Assembly: GCA_014871385.1 (NCBI GenBank)
Contig: CM026433.1
Location: 9,675,433 to 9,739,432 of the forward strand
DNA length: 64,000 nt
DNA from: Ceratodon purpureus
Taxonomy: Eukaryota > Streptophyta > Bryopsida > Pseudoditrichales > Ditrichaceae
Direction: 5' to 3'
The number at the start of each line of letters is the position of its first letter. Position 1 is the stretch's first letter. Made by a program: the position numbers and the translations under genes. The notes under the pieces are model-generated. The model saw only the letters and a list, made by a program, of their open reading frames with translations. It was not told the origin of the DNA and did no database searches. Shown here one piece after another: positions 1-10,795 of the stretch.

Positions 1-2
1 TG

Positions 3-629
3 TTGCCTTACAACCAGTATGGGCAACTGATACGCGCTCTCCCTGCGGTCTACGAATGTGGTAAGCAATGCAGATGCTCCTCGGATTGTCACAACCGTGT
101 TTGTCAAAAAGGTCTCCGCTACCGCCTTGAGATCTTCAAGACTCAAAATAAAGGATGGGGGGTAAGGTCGTGGGATTTCATTCCTTCGGGTGGGTTTGTG
201 TGCGAGTACACCGGTGAAGTTATGGACACAAACACCGCCAACGACATGGACGATGACGAATACTTATTCAACCTTGATTTTAAGCAAGGAATCGAAGCAC
301 GCTGGGGAGATAAGGTATCTAACATCATGGGAAGTGACAATGTAAGGGGGCAACCAAAGTATTGCATTGACGCCAGCAAGTATGGCGGTGTTGCCCGATT
401 TATCAACCACAGTTGTAAGCCAAACCTTTTTGTGCAGTGTGTACTCTATGACAACTCTAACGTTGATCTCCCACACGTGATGCTCTTTGCAGCTACTTCT
501 ATTAGACCATTACAGGAACTCACATACGATTACGGTTACGCTTTAGATTCAGTCTTTGACGAAAATGGGGTTCCAAAGCAGAAACCTTGCCACTGCGATG
601 CTCGAAATTGTCGTAAGAGGATGTATTAG
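3..629 (+). CDS. SUVH-type histone H3K9 methyltransferase, C-terminal part (5' end outside window)
   Basis: Partial gene; the frame is open from the left edge, so the true start lies upstream. The visible 208 residues cover the end of the pre-SET zinc cluster (residues about 18-36, CGKQCRCSSDC then NRVCQ), the SET domain (about 40-180) and the post-SET motif CHCDARNC followed by CRKRMY at the end. Hallmarks of an active SET domain are present: GWGVRS, the cofactor/catalytic motif RFINHSC and the ELTYDYGY block. The spacing and wording match plant SUVH (KRYPTONITE-like) proteins, which place methyl groups on histone H3 lysine 9 in chromatin and usually also carry an N-terminal SRA domain, here out of view. 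No intron interrupts the visible part, as is common for plant SUVH genes. The exact SUVH member cannot be assigned. Confidence 0.93.
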   Translation: MPYNQYGQLIRALPAVYECGKQCRCSSDCHNRVCQKGLRYRLEIFKTQNKGWGVRSWDFIPSGGFVCEYTGEVMDTNTANDMDDDEYLFNLDFKQGIEARWGDKVSNIMGSDNVRGQPKYCIDASKYGGVARFINHSCKPNLFVQCVLYDNSNVDLPHVMLFAATSIRPLQELTYDYGYALDSVFDENGVPKQKPCHCDARNCRKRMY

Positions 630-1735
630 TTCGTACAGCTGTATCAGCAGGGATTGGAGAATGTAGAATCATCTTCAAGGTGTCTGGAAGATAGCAGTAG
701 TCTACCGCTTGACCCGTCAACTAGGTATCCCGTTCAAGTACCCATGGTCTAGTTATGGAAGAATTTTCTGTATGTACTTGTCTCACCCGTAGTGTTCCTA
801 CAATTGATGGTAGTCTGTTGAGGTTCTTTCATTTACTCCATCATTTTTCAAACTGTGGAACTTAATCTGGTGAGGACATCAACTCTTTTTGGGAGGCATG
901 AGCAAGGGCACTCACCTCTTAACTAAGCCGTCGGTGCTCCTTGTGGTCTGCCTCCTGCAAAGACAATTTGAAGTTGTAGCTGGAGCTTTACATCCTGCAG
1001 ATCTTGGCTTTTGGTAACTTGATCAGGTAGTGGAAGTGGCTACCTGTTGCTCTCACTTCTGATGTTCGAGTAACGCTTCAGGAAGAAACTTTGTTGGGAA
1101 GCCCTCTTTGTACCTCATTTATTGTCGTGGTGGTTCTCTACATCGTAGAATCGTTGAGATAAATGTTTGCAAAGGATTTCATTTTGCTGATGGCTTATTC
1201 TCGCAATCAGGAAAGTAGTAGATGCGATACGACTCTGCATTGCGGTAAGGTAAACTGGTCATAGCTATCTTACATATTTGTTAGTCTTATTTTAAGAAGT
1301 TAATTACAAGTATGTACGATAGGGTGGTAGAATGTAGAGTACAAACTTCAGTAATTTACTAATGCTGGCCCTTCTTAAACCAGCATAATACATATACTTA
1401 CCTTCAAGTTGTTTATTTTTTGCTATTGTTGTCGCAATTTTATGAATATTTTTACATGTGTGTTCAACTGTGGAGTGTGAATTGCCCTTGAGTATCAAAG
1501 AGGCCTTAGAGTTGGCTCTCTTTAAGCTTGAGAGACCAAAAACCGCAAATGCCCTCAAGGCGTGCAGTAGAGTTGCAGTAAAATAGGGAGGTAGTAGCAA
1601 TTTGTGAGTTAGTTTGGGTGATTGTGAGCTAGTTTTGATGGACTGTGAGCTATGTGAGCTAAGTGGACTATGAGCTAATAGCATAAACAAAGATGAATTT
1701 GGGTCAGTAGGGGAAAAAAAGCCTTTTTTTTTGCA
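630..1735. other. 3' flank of the SUVH gene, no gene seen
   Basis: About 1.1 kb after the SET gene stop codon. Open frames here are short and have no recognisable family; the 128-residue minus-strand frame at 1304-1690 lies partly over GTGAGCTA-type repeat sequence and looks accidental. The first several hundred bases are probably the 3' untranslated region of the SET gene. From about 1610 the sequence grades into the GTGAGCTAG repeats of the next feature. Confidence 0.5.
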
Positions 1736-2335
1736 TGATTGTGAGTTAGTTTTGGTGATTATGATTGTGAGTTAGTTTTGGTGACTATGATTGTGAGTTA
1801 GTTTTGGTGTCTGTGAGCTAGTTTTGGTGGACTGTGAGCTAGCTTGCTGGACTGTGAGCTAGTTAGTTTGCATGACTGTGAGCAAGTTAATGCGTGACTG
1901 TGAGCTAGCTTGGTGGAGTGTGAGCTAGTTAGTTTGCATGACTGTGAGCAAGTTAATGCGTGACTGTGAGCTAGCTTGGTGGAGTGTGAGCTAGTTAGTT
2001 TGCATGACTGTGAGCAAGTTAATGCGTGACTGTGAGCTAGCTTGGTGGAGTGTGAGCTAGTTAGTTTGCATGACTGTGAGCAAGTTAATGCGTGACTGTG
2101 AGCTAGCTTGCTGGACTGTGAGCTAGTTAGTTTGCATGACTGTGAGCAAGTTAATGCGTGACTGTGAGCTAGCTTGGTGGAGTGTGAGCTAGTTAGTTTG
2201 CATGACTGTGAGCAAGTTAATGCGTGACTGTGAGCTAGCTTGGTGGAGTGTGAGCTAGTTTGTGTGACTGTGAGCTAGTTTTGGTGGATTGTGAGTTAGT
2301 TTTGGTGGACCGTGAACTAGTTTATGTGACTGCAA
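1736..2335. repeat. 66-bp tandem array built from GTGAGCTAG sub-repeats
   Basis: The phrase AGTTAGTTTGCATGACTGTG recurs at exact 66-bp steps (1861, 1927, 1993, 2059 and on). Each 66-bp unit is itself three related sub-repeats of 24, 22 and 20 bp, each opening with GTGAGCTAG or GTGAGCAAG. Edge units (1736-1860 and 2250-2335) keep only the shorter sub-repeat, which suggests the 66-mer arose from a simpler repeat of about 20 bp. No long open frame is maintained. This is a minisatellite. Confidence 0.9.
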
Positions 2336-2351
2336 CGCCACATAATGTCAA

Positions 2352-2793
2352 GTTGTGATTTTTTTTAAGTAATCTTATGTGCAATTTTTTGTCATATTAA
2401 TTAACGATTTTAGGTGTTTTATGTGCTGATTGGTTCTATGAGTATCAGCAATCAGCTGATTAGTTTTCTTTTAGTTCGTTACAATGCTACTATTTCTTCA
2501 TAAATGCGAAGTCGTTCTTGTGTCTGCATTTCGTGATGACAAGGTGTGTCTGCTATGAAGAAAGTTTATGTAATTTGGAAATTGTTATCGTGAGTCTTAA
2601 TGTAGCCATTAAATGCATGTAGATTTTTCAAGGTTTTGGTGTGCAAAGCTCCGTTGTGAACAGTGTGCACATATTAAGTTTCTGTAATTGGAGTGATTGG
2701 AGTGTGTTAGGTTAAAGACTTTGAGCATATAACACCTAAAATCGTCAACTAATATGACAAAAAATTGTACATAAGATTACTCAATCACAAACC
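2352..2793. mobile_element. MITE-like element with long terminal inverted repeats
   Basis: About 60-75 bp at 2352-2427 reappears as its reverse complement at 2721-2793 with few mismatches. The core reads GTAATCTTATGTGCAATTTT on the left, and the right arm holds AAAATTGTACATAAGATTAC. The roughly 290 bp between the arms has no coding capacity. Overall length near 440 bp and a non-coding interior fit a MITE or fold-back element. I could not define a clean target-site duplication, so the superfamily is open. Confidence 0.75.
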
Positions 2794-2963
2794 AAAATTA
2801 ACACCCTCTTGCTCGTTAAAACAGCTCGAGACTAACTCCATGCTCAAATTGCTTGAGATCTACTAGATTACTAATCTTGATGCCCTTTTGGACGCGTTCT
2901 TCGCTGCATCAACGAGTTGCTCTCGTCGAAGGTCAAGAGGTTGCGGCGCGGGATACATGTATG

Positions 2964-3212
2964 ACCATATTCGTTATATTGAGACATTTTGTTAATTTTG
3001 AGACAGAATGCTTAGTATTGAAAATTTCATTTAAAAATTAAATAAATGAAACTAAAAATAAATAATAGTTAAATAGTGATCCTATAATAAAAAATTATAA
3101 GTTTAAGTTGTTATCTATCAATAGATAATTATTAGTAAAGAGATGAAACGGTTTATCCTCGACTCAAGGATAAAAATGAGACTCCGAAATGTCTCAATAT
3201 AATGAATATGGT
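2964..3212. mobile_element. MITE, same family as the intron element at 19613-19881
   Basis: The left end CCATATTCGTTATATTGAGA and the right end, whose reverse complement reads CCATATTCATTATATTGAGA, form terminal inverted repeats of about 25 bp bounding a 249-bp AT-rich interior with no ORF. An internal TTATCC...CAAGGATAA motif near 3152-3173 is also found in the element at 19613-19881, and the termini match too, so the two are copies of one family. The right end abuts and slightly overlaps the broken transposase gene that follows. The flanks do not give a perfect target duplication. Confidence 0.75.
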
Positions 3213-4935
3213 GTTATGTGACGAAATTTGACCGGAATTGAGGTTGCTAGTTCGAAGCAGGACTGCATCTTAACGGCATCCAACGAGCACGGCTGGTCAT
3301 TTTTGATTTGTAGGACATGTTGGATATCATTGTCGGGTACAATGATGGAATATTTCTTCCAATCTCTAGCCGTCCTTAGTGAATGGCGAATCCACATTTC
3401 ACAGACTTCCGACAGTCTTGGTATCGACCAAAGTTGATCCAACGTGCGTTGTCCATCAAGTTGATGGAATGGAGGATTCCCAACTCATGCCGTGAAGAAA
3501 CTTGGCCTTCAATAGGTTATTCCTATAGTGAGCTTCACAGTGCTCTCCATAGTTCAAGAACTTGTCATAGGTCATCACTGTCACCTTCTGCGGATCCTCA
3601 ACACAAAAAGCATTACTAATCAATTTGTAGAGAGTGTTAGGGTTGTAGTAGTCATGACGCTTTAGGTACTGAGAAATCACGCCAAAGATGCAATTGTTTG
3701 GCAGAAAGGTATGGCCGACTTATGGAAACTTGATGTTGACCTCATTGAATCGATGGAAAGGACTTCCTGGACGCACCAGCTCAACAACAAATTACAACAT
3801 ATATGGATTCTTGTTTTGGCCGCCATAGGAATCGGAGATCATATTCAGAATTCCCAATCCCATCGGAGAACCTTCAGTCTCTAGCACATTGATTAAGCAT
3901 GGTTTCATCAGATTCACATGCACCATCCCATTCGGACCACAAGTGAAAGTGATGCTTCCCTGAGTATGCGTTGAACACTCCGAAATTGAACACAACAAGT
4001 TGATGGCCAAAGCGAGCCTGCTTGGTCACCAAGTGTGGGACATCGAACTTCTTCTGATGGTCGAATACCAGAGTATCGATCCATTTGAATTAATTGTGTG
4101 ACTTGCCTTTTTGACACTCAACCGCCATTTCGCTATCAAAGGCGATGACACGGTAACCCATCTGAGCCATCAAGCGGTGGTGTTTGTAGTTAGCAATTGC
4201 TACAGCCTTGAATTCATTGATTCTAAGCGAATCGATGTAAGTTCTCCATGACAGACAAGTTCTGCATTCATTAGTCTTTGGTTTGTAAAAATACAAGTAG
4301 CCGAATTCTGAAGCAAATAGGTCATGGAACCTTTGATATGTGACAACATGTTTGAAAGGGTTCAGATTGAGTTGCGCTTGGCTGTCATTAGCTCCAAAAA
4401 ACCATTGGAACGATTCGGGATGATGTTGTCGCAAGGACCCCTTCTATAACTCATTTATGGATAACGACAATGGCATGTAGATGACTTTTGCCGACAATTG
4501 GTTTTGAGGATAGTGGCTTGAAACACCGTGCCTTTTGATCTCCTGTAGAAGATATGATTGGGCGGCATTAATGTGATCAATATCAACACAATTTCTCACA
4601 TTGACAGAGCTCCGACCTTGGTTGTCGACACCAATGCTAGGAACAAAGGCCGCTTCACTGTCAACAGCATGATCATATCTTCCCGTCATTTGCTTAATTG
4701 TTAGGTTCGTTAACTCGATGGTTTCCAAACTAAGCACAATCATGAATGCAATGCGACAAATTGAAATTTTGACACCGTCAAAGCCAGGGATTGCGTAAAG
4801 AAACTGATATGAACTTGATTTGTACTTTGAAATACATGTCATCGATGCAAGGTGAGCTGACCGGGTAGCCGAGTCCGGATTGTTTACTATAAGGTAACTA
4901 TAATGATAGATGGATAAATAAAATCTTCTAATCAC
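3194..4935 (-). pseudogene. Degenerate DDE-type transposase gene
   Basis: Read on the minus strand from 4935 downward, consecutive fragments in shifting frames form one recognisable protein. First comes CRIAFMIVLSLE (about 4760), then a segment ending in SHYPQNQLSAKVIYMPLSL. After a stop comes FGYLYFYKPKTNECRTCL (about 4320-4250), a H...AQMGYRVIAFDSEMA block, and after frame changes ISDSYGGQNKNPYML (about 3840-3795), HTFLPN-like sequence and KFLNYGEH. This order (helix-turn-helix-like start, PKxxxCxxC, SDxxGGQNKN, HxxLP) is what I know from widespread eukaryotic transposase-like proteins annotated as uncharacterised. At least three stops or frameshifts make it non-functional. No host gene fits. 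The exact superfamily is not determined. Confidence 0.7.
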
Positions 4936-4939
4936 ATGT

Positions 4940-5700
4940 CGTAGTGTGTAAGCAGAGGATGAAACGAGTTAGACAACTCCTAGTTGAAGATGGATGGATT
5001 GAAGTTAGACAACTCCAGATTGAGAATATGTGCACCGAAGTTAGAGAGTTCCATAGTTAGTGCATTGAAGTCCGCTCCAGATTAGGAACATGTGGACAAG
5101 AGTTAGATAACTCAAGATGAGGTACACTATAATTAGACTATTGATGGTAATGAATTATCTTTACTCCAAATATAGGAGTAAAGAAGATAGAAAGATCTAA
5201 AAGAGTCTCTGAGTTAAAGGAATAAAAAGATGTAGAATGATTTATGGATTATCTTTACTCCAGATATAGGAGCAAAGGAGATAGAACGATCTAGAAAGAT
5301 CTATGAATAGGATAGACTCTGAGACATACTTTGAGATATACTCTGGTTCCTTTGGGAAGGAACTAGTATATAAAGGCTTGGGGGTGAGGGTGAGACACTT
5401 CTTTTGGTGATCACTTCTCTATAGTTGGGTGGTGAGCTTTAGACAATATATTTTGATCTTTGTAGTTTATATGGTTATATTATATATATTTTGAGTTTTT
5501 TGTTTCTCTTTGTCGTATATTGTGAAGTTGTTTGAGAGTTGGTGGCAAACTTGTTGGGAGGTTTGTTCCATTTACATATCGTTCACAATGATGGAAAATG
5601 ATCAATGGGGAGATTGCATTCAGCATAGTGATGCACTTCTTGGAGCAGGTGCAATTTCTAACCGGACGCATTGTATACGTGTGTTGCCGCCTTAGCCAAG
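4940..5700 (+). mobile_element. LTR-retrotransposon-like promoter/leader fragment
   Basis: This stretch behaves like the regulatory half of an LTR. A block around 5150-5200 (ATTATCTTTACTCCAAATAT and onward through GAAAGATCTA) is repeated with small changes near 5238-5305, typical of U3 enhancer duplications. Short GTTAGACAACTC-type repeats lie just upstream (4965-5110). A TATA box (TATATAAAGG) is at about 5367-5376, followed by a leader. Around 5588 a short frame opens with MMENDQWGD and may be a gag remnant; a second frame at 5671-5910 is interrupted relative to it. No reverse transcriptase is visible, so this is at most a solo or truncated copy. Confidence 0.45.
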
Positions 5701-5910
5701 ATTCCGGCTTTGCTTCGCGCTTACAACTACAAGAGCAGGTACTATGATGAAATGTATCAGGTACTGAACTCGGCTGCAGAACAACGGCAGACATATCAGA
5801 CACAACTAATATTTCACTTGCACAAAGAGCAACTGCTACAAAAGCAGTCACCGGTCGACCGCGCCCACAAACTCCAAGAGAGCTTCCTGCACCACGCCCA
5901 CAGACTCTAA

Positions 5911-7109
5911 TAGAGCTTCTTACAATAGTACAGAGGCCTCTACCACCACGACCACAATCACAAAACCCAAATGCTCCACGACGCATGTTGTTGTATATAT
6001 ACATACAACAAGACTTCAACAAACAAGCTCAAGCTTCCAGAACTTTAGCCACTTCGTAGTCTTGCATGAATCGAACTTAGTCTCTACTGTACATTTGTTC
6101 TTCTGAGTAAACAGAAAACAACCTGATGAGAATATCCAAAGAGCCCTACTTCAACCCCTTCAACCCAAGTCGAGGACAACAAAGACACACCATAGCCAAG
6201 AAATCACGCCAGTCATGATACAAAGTCGGTAGAGAGGTGAATGTGATATCAAATTTAGACTCTTTGCAAGGGATTTCTGGTGGGTCACATGAGAGAAATA
6301 TCTGCATGCGCCCATGCGCCCATCAGTTACTGAAGTGTCCAATATTGCTATTTTCAGGCCAGTTTGGTTTTTCCAAGGAGGCTGAGAAACCGTATCAATT
6401 TTCAAAAATCATAAAAAAATATTGTCATTAACAAACTACAGATTTAACCATATTGAAGCAATTTAAATTTCACAGTCTGCAACTTCAATTTCATCTTACA
6501 CTGAGATCTTTTTGCAATTTCATTTCATTTCATTTCATTTCATTTCATTTCATTTCATTTCATTTCAAGTCATGAAAAGCCTAGACACAAATTAAACAAC
6601 CAACCAAAAATAAGAACCACATTCACACCCCACCAAATAATAAACAGAAAAAACCAAAAACTAGTTATAGATTGGCCGATTAATTTAAACCGGTCGATAT
6701 TCAAAACATGCGACTAAAATCCGAAATAAAACATGTCATACTTGGATAATACCTACATAATACTCTAACATTAACCAAATGAATTGGTAATTGAGACCAA
6801 TTTATTATACAATACTCCTCAGTTTGTCTCACTTGACTGCTCCGCGCTAATATCCGTCGAGGAGACAAACAAAGTTGCGGGCATGTGCTCAACGGCTCAA
6901 GTCCCACCACTATTCACAAGTTTCAGAAGTCATTCACTTATAATCCTCTTTTAAGTAAGATAATTCGGTAATTTATATATGATACTTATTTAATACTTGG
7001 GTGACACTAAGGTGGTATCTTGTTTAGATTTAAGTTTTGAATTGGAAAAAATCCTAAACCTCCAAAATCAAATTGATAATTTGGTACTTTCAATCGGCTT
7101 ACTTGTAAT
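5911..7109. other. Gene-free stretch with a pentanucleotide microsatellite
   Basis: No supported gene. The only clear structure is a run of about ten ATTTC units at 6516-6567. Minus-strand frames at 5480-6022 and 6701-6910 have no family resemblance and biased composition, and I do not regard them as genes. Confidence 0.5.
6516..6567. repeat. (ATTTC)n microsatellite
   Basis: About ten perfect copies of the pentamer in uninterrupted tandem. Confidence 0.95.
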
Positions 7110-7320
7110 TAAACCAATAGTCCCCCACTCCCCCCGGAGGTTACCTCCCCCTTTCTAACTTCGGAGTCAAAATATCTTCAACTACCGCTCTGATTCCTTG
7201 AGAGCTCCGAGAGAGGTGGAGCGACCTCACAGGAACAAGGTTCCAAACGATGCAGAGTCTGCCCGCCTTATATACCCCGGACACCCAGTTTAACAGCTGG
7301 AAATCCCCAATCGTTGGGTC
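7110..7320 (-). repeat. Dispersed promoter-like repeat, copy 1 (TATA box on minus strand)
   Basis: Read on the minus strand it contains GGTATATAAGGCGGG (TATA at about 7268-7278), then CTCTGCA, CTCCACCTCTCTC and GAGCTCTC, and GGTAACCTCC near its end. The same order with scattered mismatches occurs at 22920-23110, also on the minus strand. Two diverged copies of a TATA plus leader module suggest the 5' part of a transposon family, possibly an LTR; no coding part is attached here. Confidence 0.6.
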
Positions 7321-7465
7321 CCACTAGTTATTTACCAAAAAAAAAGGAAGCACCTTCGCCCCCAACATTGGGAACGTAGACGCTCCCAAAGATCCCAATC
7401 ATTTTCTAACCATACGAACAAACACTGTAGTCACGCCGGCCCTATTTTGGGTCCGGAGTTTTTAT

Positions 7466-7484
7466 CTATCTATCTATCTATCTT
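7466..7484. repeat. (TATC)n microsatellite
   Basis: Short tetranucleotide run of about four to five TATC copies upstream of the PEX16 promoter. Confidence 0.9.
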
Positions 7485-7589
7485 TACCAAAAAACTAGGA
7501 TAATTACAAGAAAACTCCCCCAGTTCCAGCCCCCTCAATGGAGCCAAGTCCAGAATGGGTTGGTAGCAGTGACGCCATGGCATGGTAAC

Positions 7590-8346
7590 CACCCCCACCG
7601 TCCGGCACTCCCCCTCCTCCCCCTTCCCCTCCACCGTTCTCCCCCCTCCCACCAACCCCTCAAACCAAAACATACCCAACTCCTCCCTCGCCTCCCTCTC
7701 CAATACCCACATCGCCATTTCCTCCATCACCCCCCCAATTCCCCTCCCTGGAACCACTCCTCCCTCCTCTTAAACCCTACTTTCCTCTCAATTCTGAATT
7801 GGGTTTCTTCTGCATTCTCGGATTTCTTGCGTTTCTGCATCCACCTCTTCTTCTGCACTTTTCTCTCCACTACCCACCTCTTACTTTTCCTCAATTTTCA
7901 TTCACTTGGTGTGATCCAATACAATCTCCATTTCTTCTTAGAATCCTAAACCCTAATTCTGTCTGTTTCTTTCTGTTTCGTGTGTTTTTTGTGGTTTTTT
8001 GTGTTTCTTTGGGTTTTTCTTCACATTTGATCTTGTTTCTCTCTTTTGGTAGTCTCTCTCTGTTACCCATTTTTTGGTTCGTTCAGAAACTCGGGTATTT
8101 TTTGGGTTGTAGTAGAACCCTAAACCCTAGTTTTTTTAGTTTTTTGGGAGTTTCTTGGGATTTGGAGGATTGAGCTTTTGGGATTTTTTGGGGTTGGGGG
8201 ATGGGATTGGGGATGGGGAGGATGTAGTGTTGGTGTTTTTTTAATGGGAGGAGAAGGGATGGCCATGTGGTGGATCAAGTAGCGTTTTGGTGGAGGTGAG
8301 GTTGGGGGTCTGTGGGGGAGTGGGAGACAGAGGTTGAGGAGGAGAG
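7590..8346 (+). promoter_or_regulatory. PEX16 promoter and 5' leader: CT-rich tract and telo-boxes
   Basis: A strongly pyrimidine-rich stretch (about 7590-7770) is followed by two telo-box type motifs, CCTAAACCCTAATT at about 7944-7957 and AACCCTAAACCCTAG at about 8116-8130. Telo-boxes near transcription starts are typical of plant housekeeping genes. The exact transcription start cannot be set. The plus-strand frames in this stretch (for example 7560-7949 and 7799-8173) are products of low-complexity composition. Confidence 0.55.
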
Positions 8347-10795
8347 ATGGAGGCCTACAAGGATTGGGTTCGCAAGAACCGTCTCTGGCTTTCCTCCCTC
8401 GAAAGCCTGGCAAATGTAATAATCCTGCTCCTTTTTTCTGAATTTTCTTCTTCCAAGTTCCGTGTCAAGTTTTGGAGAATTTTCTAACCTTGACAGAGAA
8501 ATAATTGTTTGGGGTTTAGAGTCGAAAGCACCCCATTCTTGGTATCTTGTCCTGATTAATATGATCCTTCTTTTTGATGTTTTGTATTGTTCAAGTTTGG
8601 GAGAAAGAGACGATGTTGTGAGCATTTTAGGTTGAGAGCATCATTGATGCTAGCTTGAGGTTCTGATGAAATGTGCAAGTTGGTTACGAATTTTGTAGCC
8701 GTAAAGGTTTACTGCGTGATCAGCTTGGTCATGGTTGGCTTACATGTGTGTTACTGGGGTGTTGGTTTTTTGCAGACAATGACATGGTTCTTGCCGGAGA
8801 GATTTGCCACGTCGGAGCTTGCTCCAGAAGCTAGTACGTGATGATTCTCAGATTTTTGTTTAGTTCATGCTTTTGCCGGATCCATGCATGTCTGGTTATG
8901 TGATGTTTTTATTTTTGTTAATGTTGTGTTGAACCTTTGGGTGTCTTAAGTGATTGGGGTGGATTTTTGGTGGATGCAGTGTCGACGATGGTGGGTCTCA
9001 TTACGGTCATGAACGAACATATTGTTGCGACGGCCCCAGAAACCACACCTAATGGGTTAAGAATACCACCGCTTGAGGATCCGAGCTTTCCGTGGCCACT
9101 CCTGTTATCAGTTGTGAAAGAGGTGGAGGTTTTTGTGGAAATGAGCTCAGAGCATTTCCTTGGCAAAGACAAGAAATGGACCCCAGTGGCTACAGTCGAG
9201 GCGCTCAAGTAATATATCCTGAATCTCTTGTGTATTTATTTTTTGTTTTATGATTTATTTTGTCATGTTGTCCTCTTTTTCCGGATGTTTTACCAGGAGG
9301 TTTATGGATACAGGGCATTTATGCGATTGCTGGTGCTCTATAAAAGTGGGTTCAAGATGCTGATTGATGGAGGTGAAACACCTAATAATGAAGAGAAGTC
9401 CGAGTCCACGCATTGTGACGTCCCTGGTAGACCTCAAACCTTAGCGAGTTCCAGCTATCAGCCCAGAGCTATACAAGCTATGAATAAGTATCGGGACAAC
9501 GTCGGTGCTAGGCCTTCATGGCTCGCAGCTAAACCTATTGCACCTCCACCACCCGTACCATATTGTAAGTTTCATAATTATTTTGGAACATGTGGTGAAT
9601 GTAATTGTGAGAGGTTTTGGTGGTCCTTACGTTGCAAACCGTGCTGGACATCAGAAGTAGAATCCCAATTGATATTGTTTGTGTCCATTGCAGTTCAACC
9701 CAAGCCGTCAACACCAGTAGATAAAGTTATGGTCCTTGGAGAGGTTCTCTTGATATTGAGACCTTTCCTTTATGTCATGATGATCCGACGCCATGGATTG
9801 CGATCCTGGAGGCCGTGGTTATCGGCATTAGCTGTAGATGCTACTGGTATGGCAATCTTATATGCCGCCACTCTCTTTCCTGGACAAGTGTTTGGCAGCA
9901 AGTCAACATCAAGAAATCCTCCTTCAAAACAGGAGAAAAATGAGGTTAGTAGCAATCAGAGTGCTGTTTTCATACGATTATTCATAGTATTTGTCAGGTG
10001 CATCACATGTTTGACAGGCTCATTAGTACTAGTTGTTTTGTCAATGAAGAGTTCAGGTTTGCTCCACACTCCAGCGCCATGCTTTTTGTATTGTAGATCT
10101 TTTTTCTCATCTTGGATCATGCCCTTTGTATTTTGAATGTGGCAGCTCACAAGGAGGCAAGTTCAGTGGGCTCTGTATCTTATGCGAAGTCCTTTCTTCG
10201 AACGATACACACAGTACGTGTCATAAAACTTTTGAGTTCATTCTGTTTTATGTGTTTCTTTGGTGTCCTAAGTTGTTGCTGCTTTATCTTTAATATCTAT
10301 GCTTTGCATTTAAAGGAACTTCTTTCCCATTTTCTCTTTTCATCTATCATGCAAATTAGTCAGTGCCGTTGAGGTCCCCACTTGTCAACTTCCACATGAA
10401 ACTCGAGTTCATCCGTGAGAGGAGAAAGGTGCTGTTAGTAATTTTCTTTCTAATTGCTTGTCTTTACAGGCGACGTCTGGAACGCGTAGAGAAAACTCTC
10501 AAGCCTGTTCCTCTTTTCGGTTCTCTCGCTGGTAAGATTTCCAATACGAGGCCTTCAGAGTACCATTAAATTGAAACAGACATGTCGGGATTGGCTGCTA
10601 AGTGTTGAGCCTTTTGTTTTGATATGATGCATCACTAATCACTGCCACTGTTTTCTTTCCACTTTAGTTTAGTCATATCTCTGCTGAGTTACTTTAAACG
10701 TCTTGTTAACGATCTATGTCGGGGTCTTTTCAGGGAAAGCTGTGGAGCTGATACAAGGCGTCCAAGCCTTTTATTCATATACCGCTGGTTCTTAA
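8347..10795 (+). CDS. PEX16: Peroxisome biogenesis factor PEX16 (SSE1-like), nine exons
   Basis: Predicted exons: 8347-8415, 8776-8833, 8980-9208, 9314-9574, 9694-9944, 10146-10213, 10374-10433, 10470-10531 and 10734-10795, joined with consistent phases. The product starts MEAYKDWVRKNR, continues TMTWFLPERFATSELAPEA, has FMRLLVLYKSGFKMLIDGGE, the membrane-proximal LRPFLYVMMIRRHG and LTRRQVQWALYLMRSPFFER, and ends VQAFYSYTAGS. These blocks follow the order of plant PEX16 (Arabidopsis SSE1), a membrane peroxin that recruits PEX3 and peroxisomal membrane proteins at the ER and peroxisome. In exon 4 the acceptor at 9313 was preferred over the one at 9296 because only it keeps the family frame (EALKAFMRLL). 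Exon 7 (QSPLVNFHMKLEFIRER) is the least certain. Complete by my reading. Confidence 0.92.

Noticed and set aside
1304..1690. 128-codon minus-strand frame
   Set aside because: Partly repeat-derived, with no domain and no supporting context.
1736..2335. CRISPR-like array
   Set aside because: Units are contiguous related repeats without unique spacers, in a nuclear plant genome.
5480..6022. 180-codon Cys/Arg/Gly-rich minus-strand frame
   Set aside because: Opposite strand of the LTR-like leader and gag-like frames; repetitive composition explains it.
7560..8173. Pro/Ser- and Leu/Phe-rich open frames on both strands
   Set aside because: They come from the CT-rich promoter and leader of PEX16; no family signal.
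9255..10150. Continuous plus-strand frame of 302 codons through PEX16 exons 4-5
   Set aside because: It reads through introns; splice sites and family order show the spliced PEX16 product instead.
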